A stretch of 64,000 bases of DNA from Aliiroseovarius subalbicans (GCF_022678625.1 NZ_JALBYQ010000001.1:310001-374000); one strand, 5' to 3'; shown: positions 43,724 to 52,487, counted from the stretch's first letter. Notes: a model not told the origin generated them from the sequence alone. Program-made: numbers and translations.

Positions 43724-44782
43724 CTATTCGGCGATGGCGAACCCCGTGATCAGTTGGCGTAGCCCGAACGCAGCACCCGCGAGGATCGCGAGGAAAGTCA
43801 CCGGGGCGGACCAGGCCAGAAGGGAAAAGGCCGACAAGCCCTGGCCGATCGAGCAGCCCACCGCGATCACCGCGCCCAGCCCCATGATCACCGCGCCGCC
43901 GATCTGGCGCTTCAGCTCGCGCGGGTCTTCGCAGGCTTCCCATCGGAAATGCCCTTTTATGAGCGAGCCCAGGAAGGCGCCCAGCAGCACACCCGCGACC
44001 GAGCCGACGCCGAAGCTCAGGTTGCTGCCGGACGAGGTCATCAGGAAGATGATCGTATCGCCCAGGGGTGCGGAATAGGTGTGGCTTTCGACAGGGATGG
44101 CGGAAAAGCCGTTTTCCAGAATGTACCAGGTGCCGGCCCAGCCGATCACCACGGCGATGCCGGCCATCACCGACCAGAACACTTCGTTGTAGGCCGCGCG
44201 TAGCTCGGATGAGGTGAACATGGCGGCGAAGATCACCGCGCCGATGGCCATCCCCAGCGCGGGCACGGGCAGGCCGGTCCATCCGCCCAACGAATGGGCG
44301 ATGCCGGGGAGGGAGCCACCGTCGATCAAAGTGTCGGGGAACAGGATCACCCGCAGGTGCGACAGCGGGCCGGAAATGGCGACATAGGCCGACAGGCCCA
44401 TCACCAACACGATGACAAAGGCGCGCAAGTCGCCGCCGCCCAGCCGCGCCAGAGCACCAAAGCCGCAATTGCCCGACAGTGCCATGCCATAGCCGAACAA
44501 AAGCCCGCCGATGATCGACGCCAGCGGGTTCCAGCCCAGCCGGAAATACACCGCCTGCTCGGCCCCAAACAAGCCAAGCGCCATCAGCGCGAAAGTGCCC
44601 ATCACGGCCGTGCCGATTGCGACGCCCCACATGCGCATGCGCAGGGACGATTCGGCATAGAGCATGTCCTCGATCGCGCCGAGTGTGCAGAACCGGCCAA
44701 GCCGCGCGGCCAGGCCCAGCAGGACGCCGCCCACAAGCCCGACAATGGCTGCGAGGGTCGCGTCACTGATCCAGTCGAACAT
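43724..44782 (-). CDS. soxT: SoxT, YeeE/YedE-family sulfur-compound permease
   Basis: A 352-residue inner-membrane protein with about nine hydrophobic segments. Conserved Cys motifs of the YeeE/YedE (TsuA-like) family are present: GRFCTLGAIEDM, SGNCGFGALARLGGGDLR and VAVGCSIGQGLSAFSLLA. In thiosulfate transporters these cysteines relay the sulfur anion through the membrane. It lies downstream of soxR in the same direction (30-bp gap), the usual soxSRT arrangement. It may deliver a sulfur signal to cytoplasmic SoxR (inference). Confidence 0.9.
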   Translation of the reverse strand: MFDWISDATLAAIVGLVGGVLLGLAARLGRFCTLGAIEDMLYAESSLRMRMWGVAIGTAVMGTFALMALGLFGAEQAVYFRLGWNPLASIIGGLLFGYGMALSGNCGFGALARLGGGDLRAFVIVLVMGLSAYVAISGPLSHLRVILFPDTLIDGGSLPGIAHSLGGWTGLPVPALGMAIGAVIFAAMFTSSELRAAYNEVFWSVMAGIAVVIGWAGTWYILENGFSAIPVESHTYSAPLGDTIIFLMTSSGSNLSFGVGSVAGVLLGAFLGSLIKGHFRWEACEDPRELKRQIGGAVIMGLGAVIAVGCSIGQGLSAFSLLAWSAPVTFLAILAGAAFGLRQLITGFAIAE

Positions 44783-44812
44783 GAATGTCTCCGATCCGCA
44801 GGGGCGGGCGTG

Positions 44813-45175
44813 TTATTCGGCCGCCTTCTGCCGTGGTGTTCCGTCCACTGTACAGAACATGTCGTAGATCACTTCCAGAATGCGCCGCGGGCGATCATCG
44901 GTCAGGGAATAGAAGATTGTCTTGCCATCTCGCCGGGGGGTGACCAGACCCTCCAGCCGCAGTCGGGCCAGTTGTTGTGACACCGCTGCCTGACGGGCAT
45001 GCAGCAGCTCCTCCAGCTCGGTCACCGACTTTTCGCCGGTCACGAGGTGGCACAGGATCATCAGCCGGCCTTCGTGGCTGATTGCCTTGAGCAGGTTCGA
45101 CGCATCACAGGCGCTGGACATCATCTTGTCCAACTCCTCGGGTTCCATGTCTTCACGGATCACCGGCAGGGCCAT
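44813..45175 (-). CDS. soxR: SoxR, ArsR-family repressor of sox genes
   Basis: A 120-residue winged-helix regulator: LLKAISHEGRLMILCHL, then TELEELLHARQAAVSQQLAR (recognition helix) and the wing RRDGKTIFYSL. It keeps Cys42 and Cys108, matching the two cysteines that form a tetrasulfide in the persulfide sensors SqrR and BigR; an extra Cys23 lies near the N-terminus. Expected role: repress sox genes until persulfide or polysulfide accumulates. Candidate operators (ATTC-N8-GAAT) occur at 47123, 49422 and 56977. It differs from the E. coli superoxide regulator of the same name. Confidence 0.94.
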   Translation of the reverse strand: MALPVIREDMEPEELDKMMSSACDASNLLKAISHEGRLMILCHLVTGEKSVTELEELLHARQAAVSQQLARLRLEGLVTPRRDGKTIFYSLTDDRPRRILEVIYDMFCTVDGTPRQKAAE

Positions 45176-45256
45176 GCTATCGTTCCTCTCTGCGTTACGC
45201 GCGCGATTGCGCCTGCATATACTGTTTTGACCTGGTTACGCAATATTCACTGCAAA

Positions 45257-45266
45257 TTTGATCAAA
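45257..45266. promoter_or_regulatory. AT-rich palindrome in the soxS-soxR gap
   Basis: TTTGATCAAA is a perfect 10-bp palindrome between the soxS stop and the soxR start. It does not match the ATTC-N8-GAAT sites and lacks the spacer of an FNR box. It may mark a separate soxR promoter; function unknown. Confidence 0.25.
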
Positions 45267-45276
45267 ATCTGGAGTT

Positions 45277-45654
45277 CTAACCCTGGGCCGGCTCGAACGC
45301 GGTCTGGTCTTCCAACATTTGGCCCAGAAGCCCCCAGAAGAAGTCTTCACCCGGGTAGCCTTCGATCCGCGCCAGCTCCTGCCCGTCCTCGACCAGCACA
45401 AAGGTAGGCGTGAACAGGATCGGGCGGGTCAGCTCAACGTCGAACTCCGCCTTGCGGGTGTCGCGGATATCCACCTGTCGCAGGGGGGCGAACTGCCCCT
45501 CGGCCGTCTTGGGATAGATCGGACCCAGCTTGGCCAGCCATTCGGCGCACCACGGGCAGCCCGGTTCTTCGACCATCACCAATTCAGCCGCAAATACGGG
45601 CAGGGTGACCAATACAAATGCGACCGATGCCGCAAATCCACGCAGGAACCCCAT
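45277..45654 (-). CDS. soxS: SoxS, periplasmic thioredoxin
   Basis: A 125-residue exported protein. The signal peptide (GFLRGFAASVAFVLVTLPVF) is followed by a thioredoxin-like domain with the active site CPWC in VEEPGCPWCAEWL and cis-Pro TPTF. Paracoccus SoxS reductively reactivates SoxY. The ATG at 45654 has GTGGAAAAA upstream; the start at 45696 is rejected. It is divergent from soxV and heads the soxS-soxR-soxT unit. Confidence 0.92.
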   Translation of the reverse strand: MGFLRGFAASVAFVLVTLPVFAAELVMVEEPGCPWCAEWLAKLGPIYPKTAEGQFAPLRQVDIRDTRKAEFDVELTRPILFTPTFVLVEDGQELARIEGYPGEDFFWGLLGQMLEDQTAFEPAQG

Positions 45655-45697
45655 TTTTTCCACCAATTCTGTTGACCGCTGCTTACACCTGAACATA

Positions 45698-45713
45698 ATT
45701 GAATATGTGAAAT
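45698..45713. promoter_or_regulatory. Degenerate SoxR-like operator, soxS-soxV divergent promoter
   Basis: ATTGAATATGTGAAAT has the ATT-N10-AAT frame of the three perfect sites, with one mismatch in each half (ATTG and AAAT instead of ATTC and GAAT). It sits in the 75-bp divergent gap, the place where SoxR is known to bind in Paracoccus. Confidence 0.45.
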
Positions 45714-45729
45714 AATCAAGAACGGGACC

Positions 45730-46467
45730 ATGCTGGACATTTCATTCGCAGGCGCGGCGTTGGCCGGGCTGTTGAGCTTCTTCACCCCCTGCATCCTGCC
45801 GATGGTGCCGTTTTATCTGTGCTATATGGCGGGCATTTCGATGTCCGAGTTGCAGGACGATGGCGACATTGCCCCCGGAGCGCAGAAACGCCTGGTGATC
45901 TCGGCGGTGATGTTCGCGCTGGGCGTCACCACGATCTTCATGCTGCTGGGCATGGGGGCCACGGCGCTGGGCCAGACCTTTGCGCAATACAAACAGGTGC
46001 TGTCTTATGTCGGGGCGGCAATCCTGTTCGTGTTCGGCCTGCATTTCCTGGGCGTGATTCGCATTGGGCTCTTGTATCGCGAGGCGCGGTTGGAATCGAC
46101 GGCCGAGCCGACCACGATCTTCGGCGCCTACGTGATGGGGCTGGCCTTCGGCTTTGGCTGGACACCTTGCGTCGGCCCGGCGCTGGCTTCGATCCTGATG
46201 ATCGCCAGCGGCATGGGCGACATCGGGCAGGGCGCGCTTCTGCTCATGGTCTATGGCCTGTCGATGACCGCGCCCTTCATTATCGCAGCCCTGTTTGCCA
46301 AGCCGTTCCTGCGCTGGATGGGCCGCAACCGGAAATACCTGCCCTATGTCGAAAAGGTGATGGGGGCGATGCTGGTTCTGTTCGCGATCCTCATTGCCAC
46401 CAATGGTGTGAACCTGATTGCCCAATTCATGATCGATTGGTTCCCCGGTTTGACGAAAGTGGGCTGA
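45730..46467 (+). CDS. soxV: SoxV, CcdA-type thiol electron transporter
   Basis: A 245-residue inner-membrane protein with six hydrophobic segments. The redox Cys residues are in FFTPCILPMVPFYLCYMAG and FGWTPCVGPALASILM, as in CcdA/DsbD-beta. It passes electrons from cytosolic thioredoxin to the periplasmic thioredoxins SoxW and SoxS, keeping the SoxY carrier reducible. First gene of the forward sox direction; 28 bp before soxW. Confidence 0.94.
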   Translation: MLDISFAGAALAGLLSFFTPCILPMVPFYLCYMAGISMSELQDDGDIAPGAQKRLVISAVMFALGVTTIFMLLGMGATALGQTFAQYKQVLSYVGAAILFVFGLHFLGVIRIGLLYREARLESTAEPTTIFGAYVMGLAFGFGWTPCVGPALASILMIASGMGDIGQGALLLMVYGLSMTAPFIIAALFAKPFLRWMGRNRKYLPYVEKVMGAMLVLFAILIATNGVNLIAQFMIDWFPGLTKVG

Positions 46468-46495
46468 GTTAAGAACTGAGACAAGGAGTGACACG

Positions 46496-47068
46496 ATGCG
46501 GTTTCTAATGACAATGCTCACCACGCTTATGCTGGCCCTACCGGCGGTATCGGCCACGGAATTGGGCGACGATGGCCTGCACAAGACCGCCTGGATGCGC
46601 GATACGTTCAAGGACCTGCGCGAGGACCTGGACGAGGCGACCACCGAGGGCAAGCGCCTGTTGGTGATCTTTGAGCAACGCGGCTGCATCTACTGCACCA
46701 AGATGCACGAAGAGGTCTATCCTGACCCCAGGATCACGGGCCTTTTGGAGGACCACTACTTCGTTGTGCAGGTGAACCTGTTTGGCGATGTTGAGGTAAC
46801 AGATTTCGACGGAGAGACATTGTCGGAAAAGGACATGGCGATGAAATGGGGAATCATGTTCACGCCGACGATGATGTTCTTTCCCGCTGAGGTTGAGGAA
46901 GGCGTCACCGCGCGTGAGGCCGCGGTGGTTCAGATGCCCGGTGCTTTCGCCAAAGGCACTACGGGGGATCTTCTGACCTGGGTTGTCGAGGAGGGGTATC
47001 TGGGCGATGAGAATTTCCAGAAATACCATGCCCGTAAGATCAACGAGCGCCGCGAGGCAAATAAGTAG
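46496..47068 (+). CDS. soxW: SoxW, periplasmic thioredoxin
   Basis: A 190-residue exported thioredoxin. The signal peptide ends near VSA. The mature N-terminus has ELGDDGLHK and the redox motif CIYC is at residues 64-67. ACAAGGAGTGAC precedes the ATG. It receives electrons from SoxV. A second gene at 53682 has the same motif and Cys positions exactly, so this is one of a duplicated pair. Confidence 0.92.
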   Translation: MRFLMTMLTTLMLALPAVSATELGDDGLHKTAWMRDTFKDLREDLDEATTEGKRLLVIFEQRGCIYCTKMHEEVYPDPRITGLLEDHYFVVQVNLFGDVEVTDFDGETLSEKDMAMKWGIMFTPTMMFFPAEVEEGVTAREAAVVQMPGAFAKGTTGDLLTWVVEEGYLGDENFQKYHARKINERREANK

Positions 47069-47122
47069 AAGAAGGCCGCGCCGCGACGCAGCGCAAGGAT
47101 GTTGCCCGGTCACGAACTATTA

Positions 47123-47138
47123 ATTCAAATAACAGAAT
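47123..47138. promoter_or_regulatory. SoxR operator candidate upstream of soxX
   Basis: ATTCAAATAACAGAAT is a perfect ATTC-N8-GAAT palindrome, 64 bp before the soxX start, in the soxW-soxX gap where SoxR is known to bind in Paracoccus. The gap is distinctly AT-rich around it. Confidence 0.75.
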
Positions 47139-47201
47139 TTGATGTTGCGGAAATTTCGCGGCGTCGGTAGTTTGACCGGACAACGGTCTATGGGAGGAAA
47201 C

Positions 47202-47672
47202 ATGAAGCGGACAACGATCGCGCTTGCAGCACTGCTGGCAGGGCTGGGAATGGCAAACGCCGAAACGGTGGCGCCTACGAATGTAACTTATGAAGAGGGT
47301 GCCGTCGCTTTGTCGCTGACGGGCGTGCCTGGCAATCCGATGGAGGGCGCAAAAGTCGTCTCCACGAAAAGCCAGGGCAACTGCGTTGCCTGCCACGAGA
47401 TCTCGGATCTGGCCGATGTGCCGTTCCAAGGTGAAGTGGGCCCGCTTCTGGACGGGGCCGGCGATCGCTGGACCGAAGCTGAACTTCGCGGCATCGTGGC
47501 GAACGCCAAGATGACTTTCGAAGATTCGCTTATGCCCTCGTTCTACAAGACGGAAGGCTTCATCCGCCTGGGCAAGGCCTATACCGGCAAAGCCCATGAA
47601 GGCGAAGTGGCCCCGCTGCTTTCGGCTCAGCAAATCGAAGATGTGGTCGCCTACCTGATGACGCTCAAATAA
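47202..47672 (+). CDS. soxX: SoxX, c-type cytochrome subunit of SoxXA
   Basis: A 156-residue exported monoheme cytochrome c. The signal peptide (TTIALAALLAGLGMANA) is followed by the haem motif CVACH at residues 61-65, with a probable Met ligand in KMTFEDSLMPSFYK. It pairs with SoxA to oxidatively conjugate thiosulfate to SoxY. The ATG at 47202 has GGGAGGAAAC; the frame extending to 47139 overlaps the operator region and is rejected. Confidence 0.94.
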   Translation: MKRTTIALAALLAGLGMANAETVAPTNVTYEEGAVALSLTGVPGNPMEGAKVVSTKSQGNCVACHEISDLADVPFQGEVGPLLDGAGDRWTEAELRGIVANAKMTFEDSLMPSFYKTEGFIRLGKAYTGKAHEGEVAPLLSAQQIEDVVAYLMTLK

Positions 47673-47717
47673 GCGCATCTGGCGGACGATCCTCTATACT
47701 ACTCAATGGAGACACAC

Positions 47718-48134
47718 ATGACATTCACACGACGTGATGCTCTGGCACTGGGGCTCGGCGCGACCGCCGTGGCCATGCTGCCGATGCGGGCAAGCGCCGC
47801 TGCGGACGAGGCCATCGCGGCCTTCACCGGTGGTGCCGAAGTGGGCAGCGGTGACATCACCCTGACTGCACCCGAGATTGCCGAAAACGGCAACACCGTT
47901 CCGGTTTCGGTCGATGCGCCTGGCGCGGCTTCGATCATTCTGCTGGCTGCGGGCAACCCGACGCCCGGCGTGGCGACCTTCAACTTCGGTCCCGCTGCTG
48001 GTGCACAATCAGCTTCGACCCGGATCCGTCTGGCTGGCACACAGGACGTTGTTGCTGTCGCCAAGATGGCTGATGGCAGCTTCATTCAGGCCTCGTCGAC
48101 GGTGAAAGTCACCATCGGCGGCTGTGGCGGCTAA
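47718..48134 (+). CDS. soxY: SoxY, covalent sulfur carrier subunit
   Basis: A 138-residue exported protein. A twin-arginine-type signal (TFTRRDALALG) fits export as a folded complex with SoxZ. The C-terminus KVTIGGCGG carries the carrier cysteine (Cys136) on the flexible GGCGG arm to which sulfur intermediates are bound. TGGAGA precedes the ATG at 47718; an ATG four codons earlier is less well placed. Confidence 0.95.
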   Translation: MTFTRRDALALGLGATAVAMLPMRASAAADEAIAAFTGGAEVGSGDITLTAPEIAENGNTVPVSVDAPGAASIILLAAGNPTPGVATFNFGPAAGAQSASTRIRLAGTQDVVAVAKMADGSFIQASSTVKVTIGGCGG

Positions 48135-48152
48135 GAAAAGGAGAACGGAAAA

Positions 48153-48482
48153 ATGGCATCTGGTGTCAAACCCCGCGTGAAAGTCCCGAAAACCGCCGCT
48201 GCAGGCGATACGGTGACCCTGAAAACCCTGATCTCGCACAAGATGGAGAGCGGCCAGCGCAAAGACGGCGACGGCAATCTCATCCCGCGTTCGATCATCA
48301 ATCGCTTTACCTGCGAATTCAACGGCGCACTGGTCGTCGATGTGACGCTGGAAGCGGCGATCTCGACCAACCCGTATTTCGAATTCGACGCAATTGTCGA
48401 CGCAGCAGGTGATTTCAAATTCACCTGGTACGACGATGACGGTGACGTCTACGATACGACCAAGTCGATCAAAGTCGCCTAA
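48153..48482 (+). CDS. soxZ: SoxZ, sulfur carrier partner subunit
   Basis: A 109-residue immunoglobulin-like protein without a signal peptide, expected to leave the cell bound to SoxY. KPRVKVPKTAAAGDTVTLKT at the N-terminus and FKFTWYDDDGDVYDTTKSI at the C-terminus match the family. It follows soxY by 18 bp. AAGGAGAACGG precedes the ATG. Confidence 0.95.
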   Translation: MASGVKPRVKVPKTAAAGDTVTLKTLISHKMESGQRKDGDGNLIPRSIINRFTCEFNGALVVDVTLEAAISTNPYFEFDAIVDAAGDFKFTWYDDDGDVYDTTKSIKVA

Positions 48483-48504
48483 GCGACGCGCAGGGAGGAA
48501 TAAT

Positions 48505-49359
48505 ATGAAAAAACAAATGCGTACCAGCATTGCAGCCATCGCCGCTGCCTCGATCTTCGGGGCAGGGGCGGCCATGGCCGACGAAGAAGCCGAGCTCATC
48601 ATCAACGGCGAGATCGAAATTGTCACAAAAACCGCGGCACCTGCCCACGCAGAAAATCTTGGTGAGGTTCTGTCGGGCTGGCGCTTCCGCTCGGACACGA
48701 CGCAAGAAATGCAGATGGATGACTTCGACAATCCGGGCATGATCTGGGTCGAATCCGCCGCTGAAGCCTGGGCGACTGCCGAAGGCACCGAAGGCAAATC
48801 CTGTGCGGATTGCCACGGCGCGCCCGAGGACATGGCCGGTGTGAAAGCCGTCTATCCCAAGTGGAACGAAGACGCCGGCGAAGTTCGGACGCTGCAGATG
48901 CAGATGAACGACTGCCGGGTGAACCGCATGGGCGCTGAAGCCTGGGGCACCGACAAAGGCAATTCCATCCCGATGGAAGCGCTGATGGCGTCCGTTTCGC
49001 GCGGTATGCCGGTGAACGTGGCCATTGACGGTCCGGCACAATCCACCTGGGAGCAGGGCAAAGAGCTCTACTACACCCGGACGGGTCAGCTGGAACTGTC
49101 CTGTGCCAATTGTCACGAAGACAATTACGGCAACATGATCCGTGCCGACCACCTGTCGCAGGGTCAGATCAACGGGTTCCCGACCTACCGTCTGAAGAAC
49201 ACCAAGCTGAACGGCGTGCATTCGCGCTTCAAAGGCTGTGTTCGTGACACCCGTGCCGAAACGTTCAACCCGGGGTCTGCCGATTTCGTGGCGCTGGAAC
49301 TCTATGTCGCTTCGCGCGGCAACGGTCTGTCGGTCGAAGGTCCGTCTGTCCGTAACTAA
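48505..49359 (+). CDS. soxA: SoxA, diheme c-type cytochrome subunit of SoxXA
   Basis: A 284-residue exported diheme cytochrome. Haem motifs are CADCH (residues 100-104) and CANCH (200-204). Cys137 (MNDCRV) is the expected axial ligand of haem 1. Cys245, in RFKGCVRD, is the active-site Cys persulfide ligand of haem 2. Two haems place it with Paracoccus-type SoxA. The ATG at 48505 has AGGGAGGAATAAT; the frame back to 48394 lies inside soxZ. Confidence 0.95.
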   Translation: MKKQMRTSIAAIAAASIFGAGAAMADEEAELIINGEIEIVTKTAAPAHAENLGEVLSGWRFRSDTTQEMQMDDFDNPGMIWVESAAEAWATAEGTEGKSCADCHGAPEDMAGVKAVYPKWNEDAGEVRTLQMQMNDCRVNRMGAEAWGTDKGNSIPMEALMASVSRGMPVNVAIDGPAQSTWEQGKELYYTRTGQLELSCANCHEDNYGNMIRADHLSQGQINGFPTYRLKNTKLNGVHSRFKGCVRDTRAETFNPGSADFVALELYVASRGNGLSVEGPSVRN

Positions 49360-49372
49360 GAAAAAAAACATG

Positions 49373-49406
49373 AACCCCGCGACGGAGAATTTCCGTCGCG
49401 GGGTTT
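49373..49406 (+). terminator. Intrinsic terminator after soxA
   Basis: AACCCCGCGACGGA (49373-49386) pairs with TCCGTCGCGGGGTT (49392-49405), followed by TT. The stem is 14 bp and lies 13 bp after the soxA stop, so the soxXYZA transcript probably ends here. Confidence 0.85.
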
Positions 49407-49419
49407 AGTCGTTCTGGAC

Positions 49420-49439
49420 ATATTCCTCAAAACGAATAT
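49420..49439. promoter_or_regulatory. SoxR operator candidate upstream of soxB
   Basis: ATATTC-N8-GAATAT is a perfect 20-bp palindrome (core ATTC-N8-GAAT at 49422-49437), lying 13 bp after the soxA terminator and 37 bp before soxB. It implies that soxB has its own SoxR-controlled promoter. Confidence 0.78.
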
Positions 49440-49476
49440 AAGTCCGCCAACTGAAATAATACCAAGGGTCTGTTCC

Positions 49477-51174
49477 ATGATCTCTCGTCGCGATTTTCTT
49501 CAGGTCGGCATGGCCGCATCGGCCCTGTATGGCACCTCGGGGTTCGGCAACTGGGCGCGCCTGGCCGCGCAGCAGGCGCTGACCCAGGACCAGCTGCTGG
49601 AGTTCGACACGTTCGGCAACGTCAGCCTGATCCACGTGACCGACATTCACGCGCAGCTGAAGCCGATTTATTTTCGTGAACCCGAGATCAACCTGGGTAT
49701 TGGCGACGCCAACGGCCAGATGCCCCACGTGACCGGCGCCGATTTCCGCAAAGCATACGGCATCGAAGACGGGTCGCCCTCGGCTTATGCGATGACCTAC
49801 AATGATTTCTCGTCACTGGCGCAGGCTTATGGCAAGGTCGGCGGGCTGGACCGCGTGTCCACCGTGATCAACTCGATCCGCGCCGCGCGCCCCGATGCGC
49901 TTCTGCTGGATGGCGGCGATACCTGGCATGGCTCGTACACCTGTTTCCAGACCGAAGGTCAGGACATGGTCAACGTGATGAACGCGCTGAAGCCCGACGC
50001 GATGACCTTCCACTGGGAATTCACCCTGGGGTCTGAGCGCGTGAACGAGCTGGTCGAAAGCCTGCCCTATGCCGCCCTTGGCCAGAACATCTTTGACGCC
50101 GAGTGGGACGAGCCCGCCGAGCTGTTCAAGCCCTACAAATTCTTCGAACGCGGTGGCGTGAAGGTGGCCGTGATCGGTCAGGCCTTCCCCTACATGCCGA
50201 TCGCCAACCCGCGCTGGATGTTCCCGGAATACTCCTTCGGTATTCGCGACGAAAACATGCAGGCGATGGTCGACGAAGTGCGTTCGATGGGCGCAGAGCT
50301 GGTCGTGGCCCTGTCGCACAACGGGTTCGACGTCGACAAGAAGATGGCCACCCGCGTCAAAGGCATCGACGTGATCCTGTCGGGTCACACCCACGATGCG
50401 CTGCCCGAACCGGTGCAGGTCGAACAGACCTATATCATCGCGTCGGGGTCGAACGGCAAATTCGTCAGCCGCATCGATCTGGATGTGCGCGACGGCCGCA
50501 TGATGGGCATCAAGCACAAACTGATCCCGATCTTCTCGGACGTGATTGCGCCCGATCCTGTCATCACCAAGGTGATCGACGAACAGCGTGCGCCCTATGA
50601 GGCCGAGCTGAGCGAAGTGATCGGCAAGACAGACACGCTGCTGTATCGCCGCGGCAATTTCAACGGATCCTGGGACGACCTGATCTGTGACGCCCTGATC
50701 AACGAGCGTGAGGCCGACATCGCCATGTCGCCCGGCGTACGCTGGGGCCCAAGCATCCTGCCGGGGCAAGAGATCACCCGCGAAGACATCTGGAACGTGA
50801 CCTCGATGTCCTATGGTGAGGCCTACCGGACTGAAATGACAGGTGAATTCATCCACACGATCCTGGAAGACGTGGGCGACAACCTGTTCAACCCGGACCC
50901 TTATTATCAACAGGGCGGCGACATGGTCCGCATCGGCGGCATGGGCTATAAGATCGACGTGTCCAAGCCGCAAGGCGAACGGATTTCCGAGATGACCCTG
51001 CTGAAAACCGGCGAAGCGATTGATCCGTCCAAGACCTATGTGGTTGCGGGCTGGGCCAGCGTGAACGAAGGCACCGAGGGGCCGCAGATCTGGGACGTGG
51101 TCGAAAACCATATCAAGAAACAAGGCACTGTGAAGCTGGACCCGAACAACTCGGTCCAGGTCGTGGGCGCCTGA
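49477..51174 (+). CDS. soxB: SoxB, SoxY-thiocysteine-sulfate hydrolase
   Basis: A 565-residue periplasmic dimanganese enzyme of the 5'-nucleotidase family that hydrolyses sulfate from SoxY. A twin-arginine leader (MISRRDFLQVGMAASALYG) opens it. Metal ligands are in VTDIHAQLKPIYF, GGDTWHG, TFHWEFTLG, VALSHNG and LSGHTHDALPEP. The length matches the family. AAGGG lies upstream of the ATG. soxC follows by 38 bp. Confidence 0.96.
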   Translation: MISRRDFLQVGMAASALYGTSGFGNWARLAAQQALTQDQLLEFDTFGNVSLIHVTDIHAQLKPIYFREPEINLGIGDANGQMPHVTGADFRKAYGIEDGSPSAYAMTYNDFSSLAQAYGKVGGLDRVSTVINSIRAARPDALLLDGGDTWHGSYTCFQTEGQDMVNVMNALKPDAMTFHWEFTLGSERVNELVESLPYAALGQNIFDAEWDEPAELFKPYKFFERGGVKVAVIGQAFPYMPIANPRWMFPEYSFGIRDENMQAMVDEVRSMGAELVVALSHNGFDVDKKMATRVKGIDVILSGHTHDALPEPVQVEQTYIIASGSNGKFVSRIDLDVRDGRMMGIKHKLIPIFSDVIAPDPVITKVIDEQRAPYEAELSEVIGKTDTLLYRRGNFNGSWDDLICDALINEREADIAMSPGVRWGPSILPGQEITREDIWNVTSMSYGEAYRTEMTGEFIHTILEDVGDNLFNPDPYYQQGGDMVRIGGMGYKIDVSKPQGERISEMTLLKTGEAIDPSKTYVVAGWASVNEGTEGPQIWDVVENHIKKQGTVKLDPNNSVQVVGA

Positions 51175-51212
51175 TCCATATTCAAGACGACGAAAAGCAG
51201 GAGATTTGACAG

Positions 51213-52487
51213 ATGTCAGACGAGTTTGAAGGGGTGAAACCTTCGCGCCGCAGCTTCCTGACCGGCGCTGCCGCTGCGGGGGCCGCGATCGGCACCGCCG
51301 GGGCCGCATCGGCTGAGGGCGAGCGCCTGATCACCGAAGTGCAGGACTGGGCCTCTGGTCTGGGCGACGGTGTGGACGCAACGCCTTATGGCATGCCGAT
51401 CGAGTTCGAAGGCGACGTTGTGCGCCGCAACGTGGAATGGCTGACTGCCGACACGATTTCGTCGATCAACTTCACGCCGATCCACGCGCTGGACGGCACA
51501 ATCACCCCGCAGGGCTGTGCGTTCGAACGCCACCACTCGGGCGCGATCGAGCTGAAGAAGTCGGACTATCGCTTGATGATCAACGGCCTAGTCGATACGC
51601 CGCTGGTCTTCACCTATGAAGACCTGGAGCGTTTCCCGCGGTCGCAGCAGACGTTCTTTTTGGAATGTGCGGCGAACACCGGCATGGAATGGGCCGGCGC
51701 GCAGCTGAACGGCGCGCAGTTCACCCATGGTATGATCCACAACATGGAATATACCGGCGTTTCCCTGCGCACCTTGCTGGAAGAGGCCGGTCTGCCGACC
51801 GATCTGACCGGCAAGTGGGTCTATGTCGAAGGCGCCGACGCGTCGTCGAACGGCCGCTCGATCCCGATTGAGAAGGCGCTGGACGATTGCATGGTGGCCT
51901 TCAAGGCCAACGGCGAAGCGCTGCGCAAAGAGCACGGTTACCCGGTCCGCCTGGTTGTTCCCGGTTGGGAAGGCAACATGTGGGTCAAGTGGCTGCGTCG
52001 GATCGAGATCATGGACGCGCCAGTCGAAAGCCGCGAAGAGACTTCGAAATACACCGACACGCTGGAAGACGGCACCTCGCGCAAGTGGACCTGGGTCATG
52101 GATGCGAAATCCATCGTCACCAGCCCCAGCCCGCAGGCGCCGATCAAGCACGGCAAGGGCCCGTTGGTCATCACCGGCCTTGCCTGGTCGGGCAATGGTG
52201 CGATCACCGGCGTCGACGTGACGCTGGACGGCGGCAAGACCTGGCAAGAGGCCCGCTTGGCCGAGCCGGGCAAGAAGATGGCGCTGACCCGCTTCTATCT
52301 GGACATCGACTGGGACGGTCAGGAGATGTTCCTGCAATCGCGGGCGATTGACGAAACCGGCTATGTACAGCCGACGAAAGATCAGCTGCGCGAAGTGCGC
52401 GGTCTGAACTCGATCTATCACAACAACTGCATCCAGACCTGGTGGGTCAAAGCGGACGGGGAGGCAGAAAATGTCGAAATTTCCTAA
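51213..52487 (+). CDS. soxC: SoxC, sulfane dehydrogenase molybdenum subunit
   Basis: A 424-residue periplasmic sulfite-oxidase-family protein. A twin-arginine leader (KPSRRSFLTGAAAAGAAIG) is followed by the Mo-pterin domain with the coordinating Cys152 in TFFLECAANTGMEW, then a C-terminal dimerisation domain (KGPLVITGLAWSGNGAI). With SoxD it oxidises SoxY-bound sulfane sulfur with six electrons. Its last 17 bases overlap soxD. Presence of soxCD predicts full oxidation of thiosulfate to sulfate without stored sulfur globules. Confidence 0.96.
   Translation: MSDEFEGVKPSRRSFLTGAAAAGAAIGTAGAASAEGERLITEVQDWASGLGDGVDATPYGMPIEFEGDVVRRNVEWLTADTISSINFTPIHALDGTITPQGCAFERHHSGAIELKKSDYRLMINGLVDTPLVFTYEDLERFPRSQQTFFLECAANTGMEWAGAQLNGAQFTHGMIHNMEYTGVSLRTLLEEAGLPTDLTGKWVYVEGADASSNGRSIPIEKALDDCMVAFKANGEALRKEHGYPVRLVVPGWEGNMWVKWLRRIEIMDAPVESREETSKYTDTLEDGTSRKWTWVMDAKSIVTSPSPQAPIKHGKGPLVITGLAWSGNGAITGVDVTLDGGKTWQEARLAEPGKKMALTRFYLDIDWDGQEMFLQSRAIDETGYVQPTKDQLREVRGLNSIYHNNCIQTWWVKADGEAENVEIS

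Noticed and set aside
45244-45260. ATTC followed by a partial half site upstream of soxR
   Set aside because: No matching GAAT half at the right spacing.
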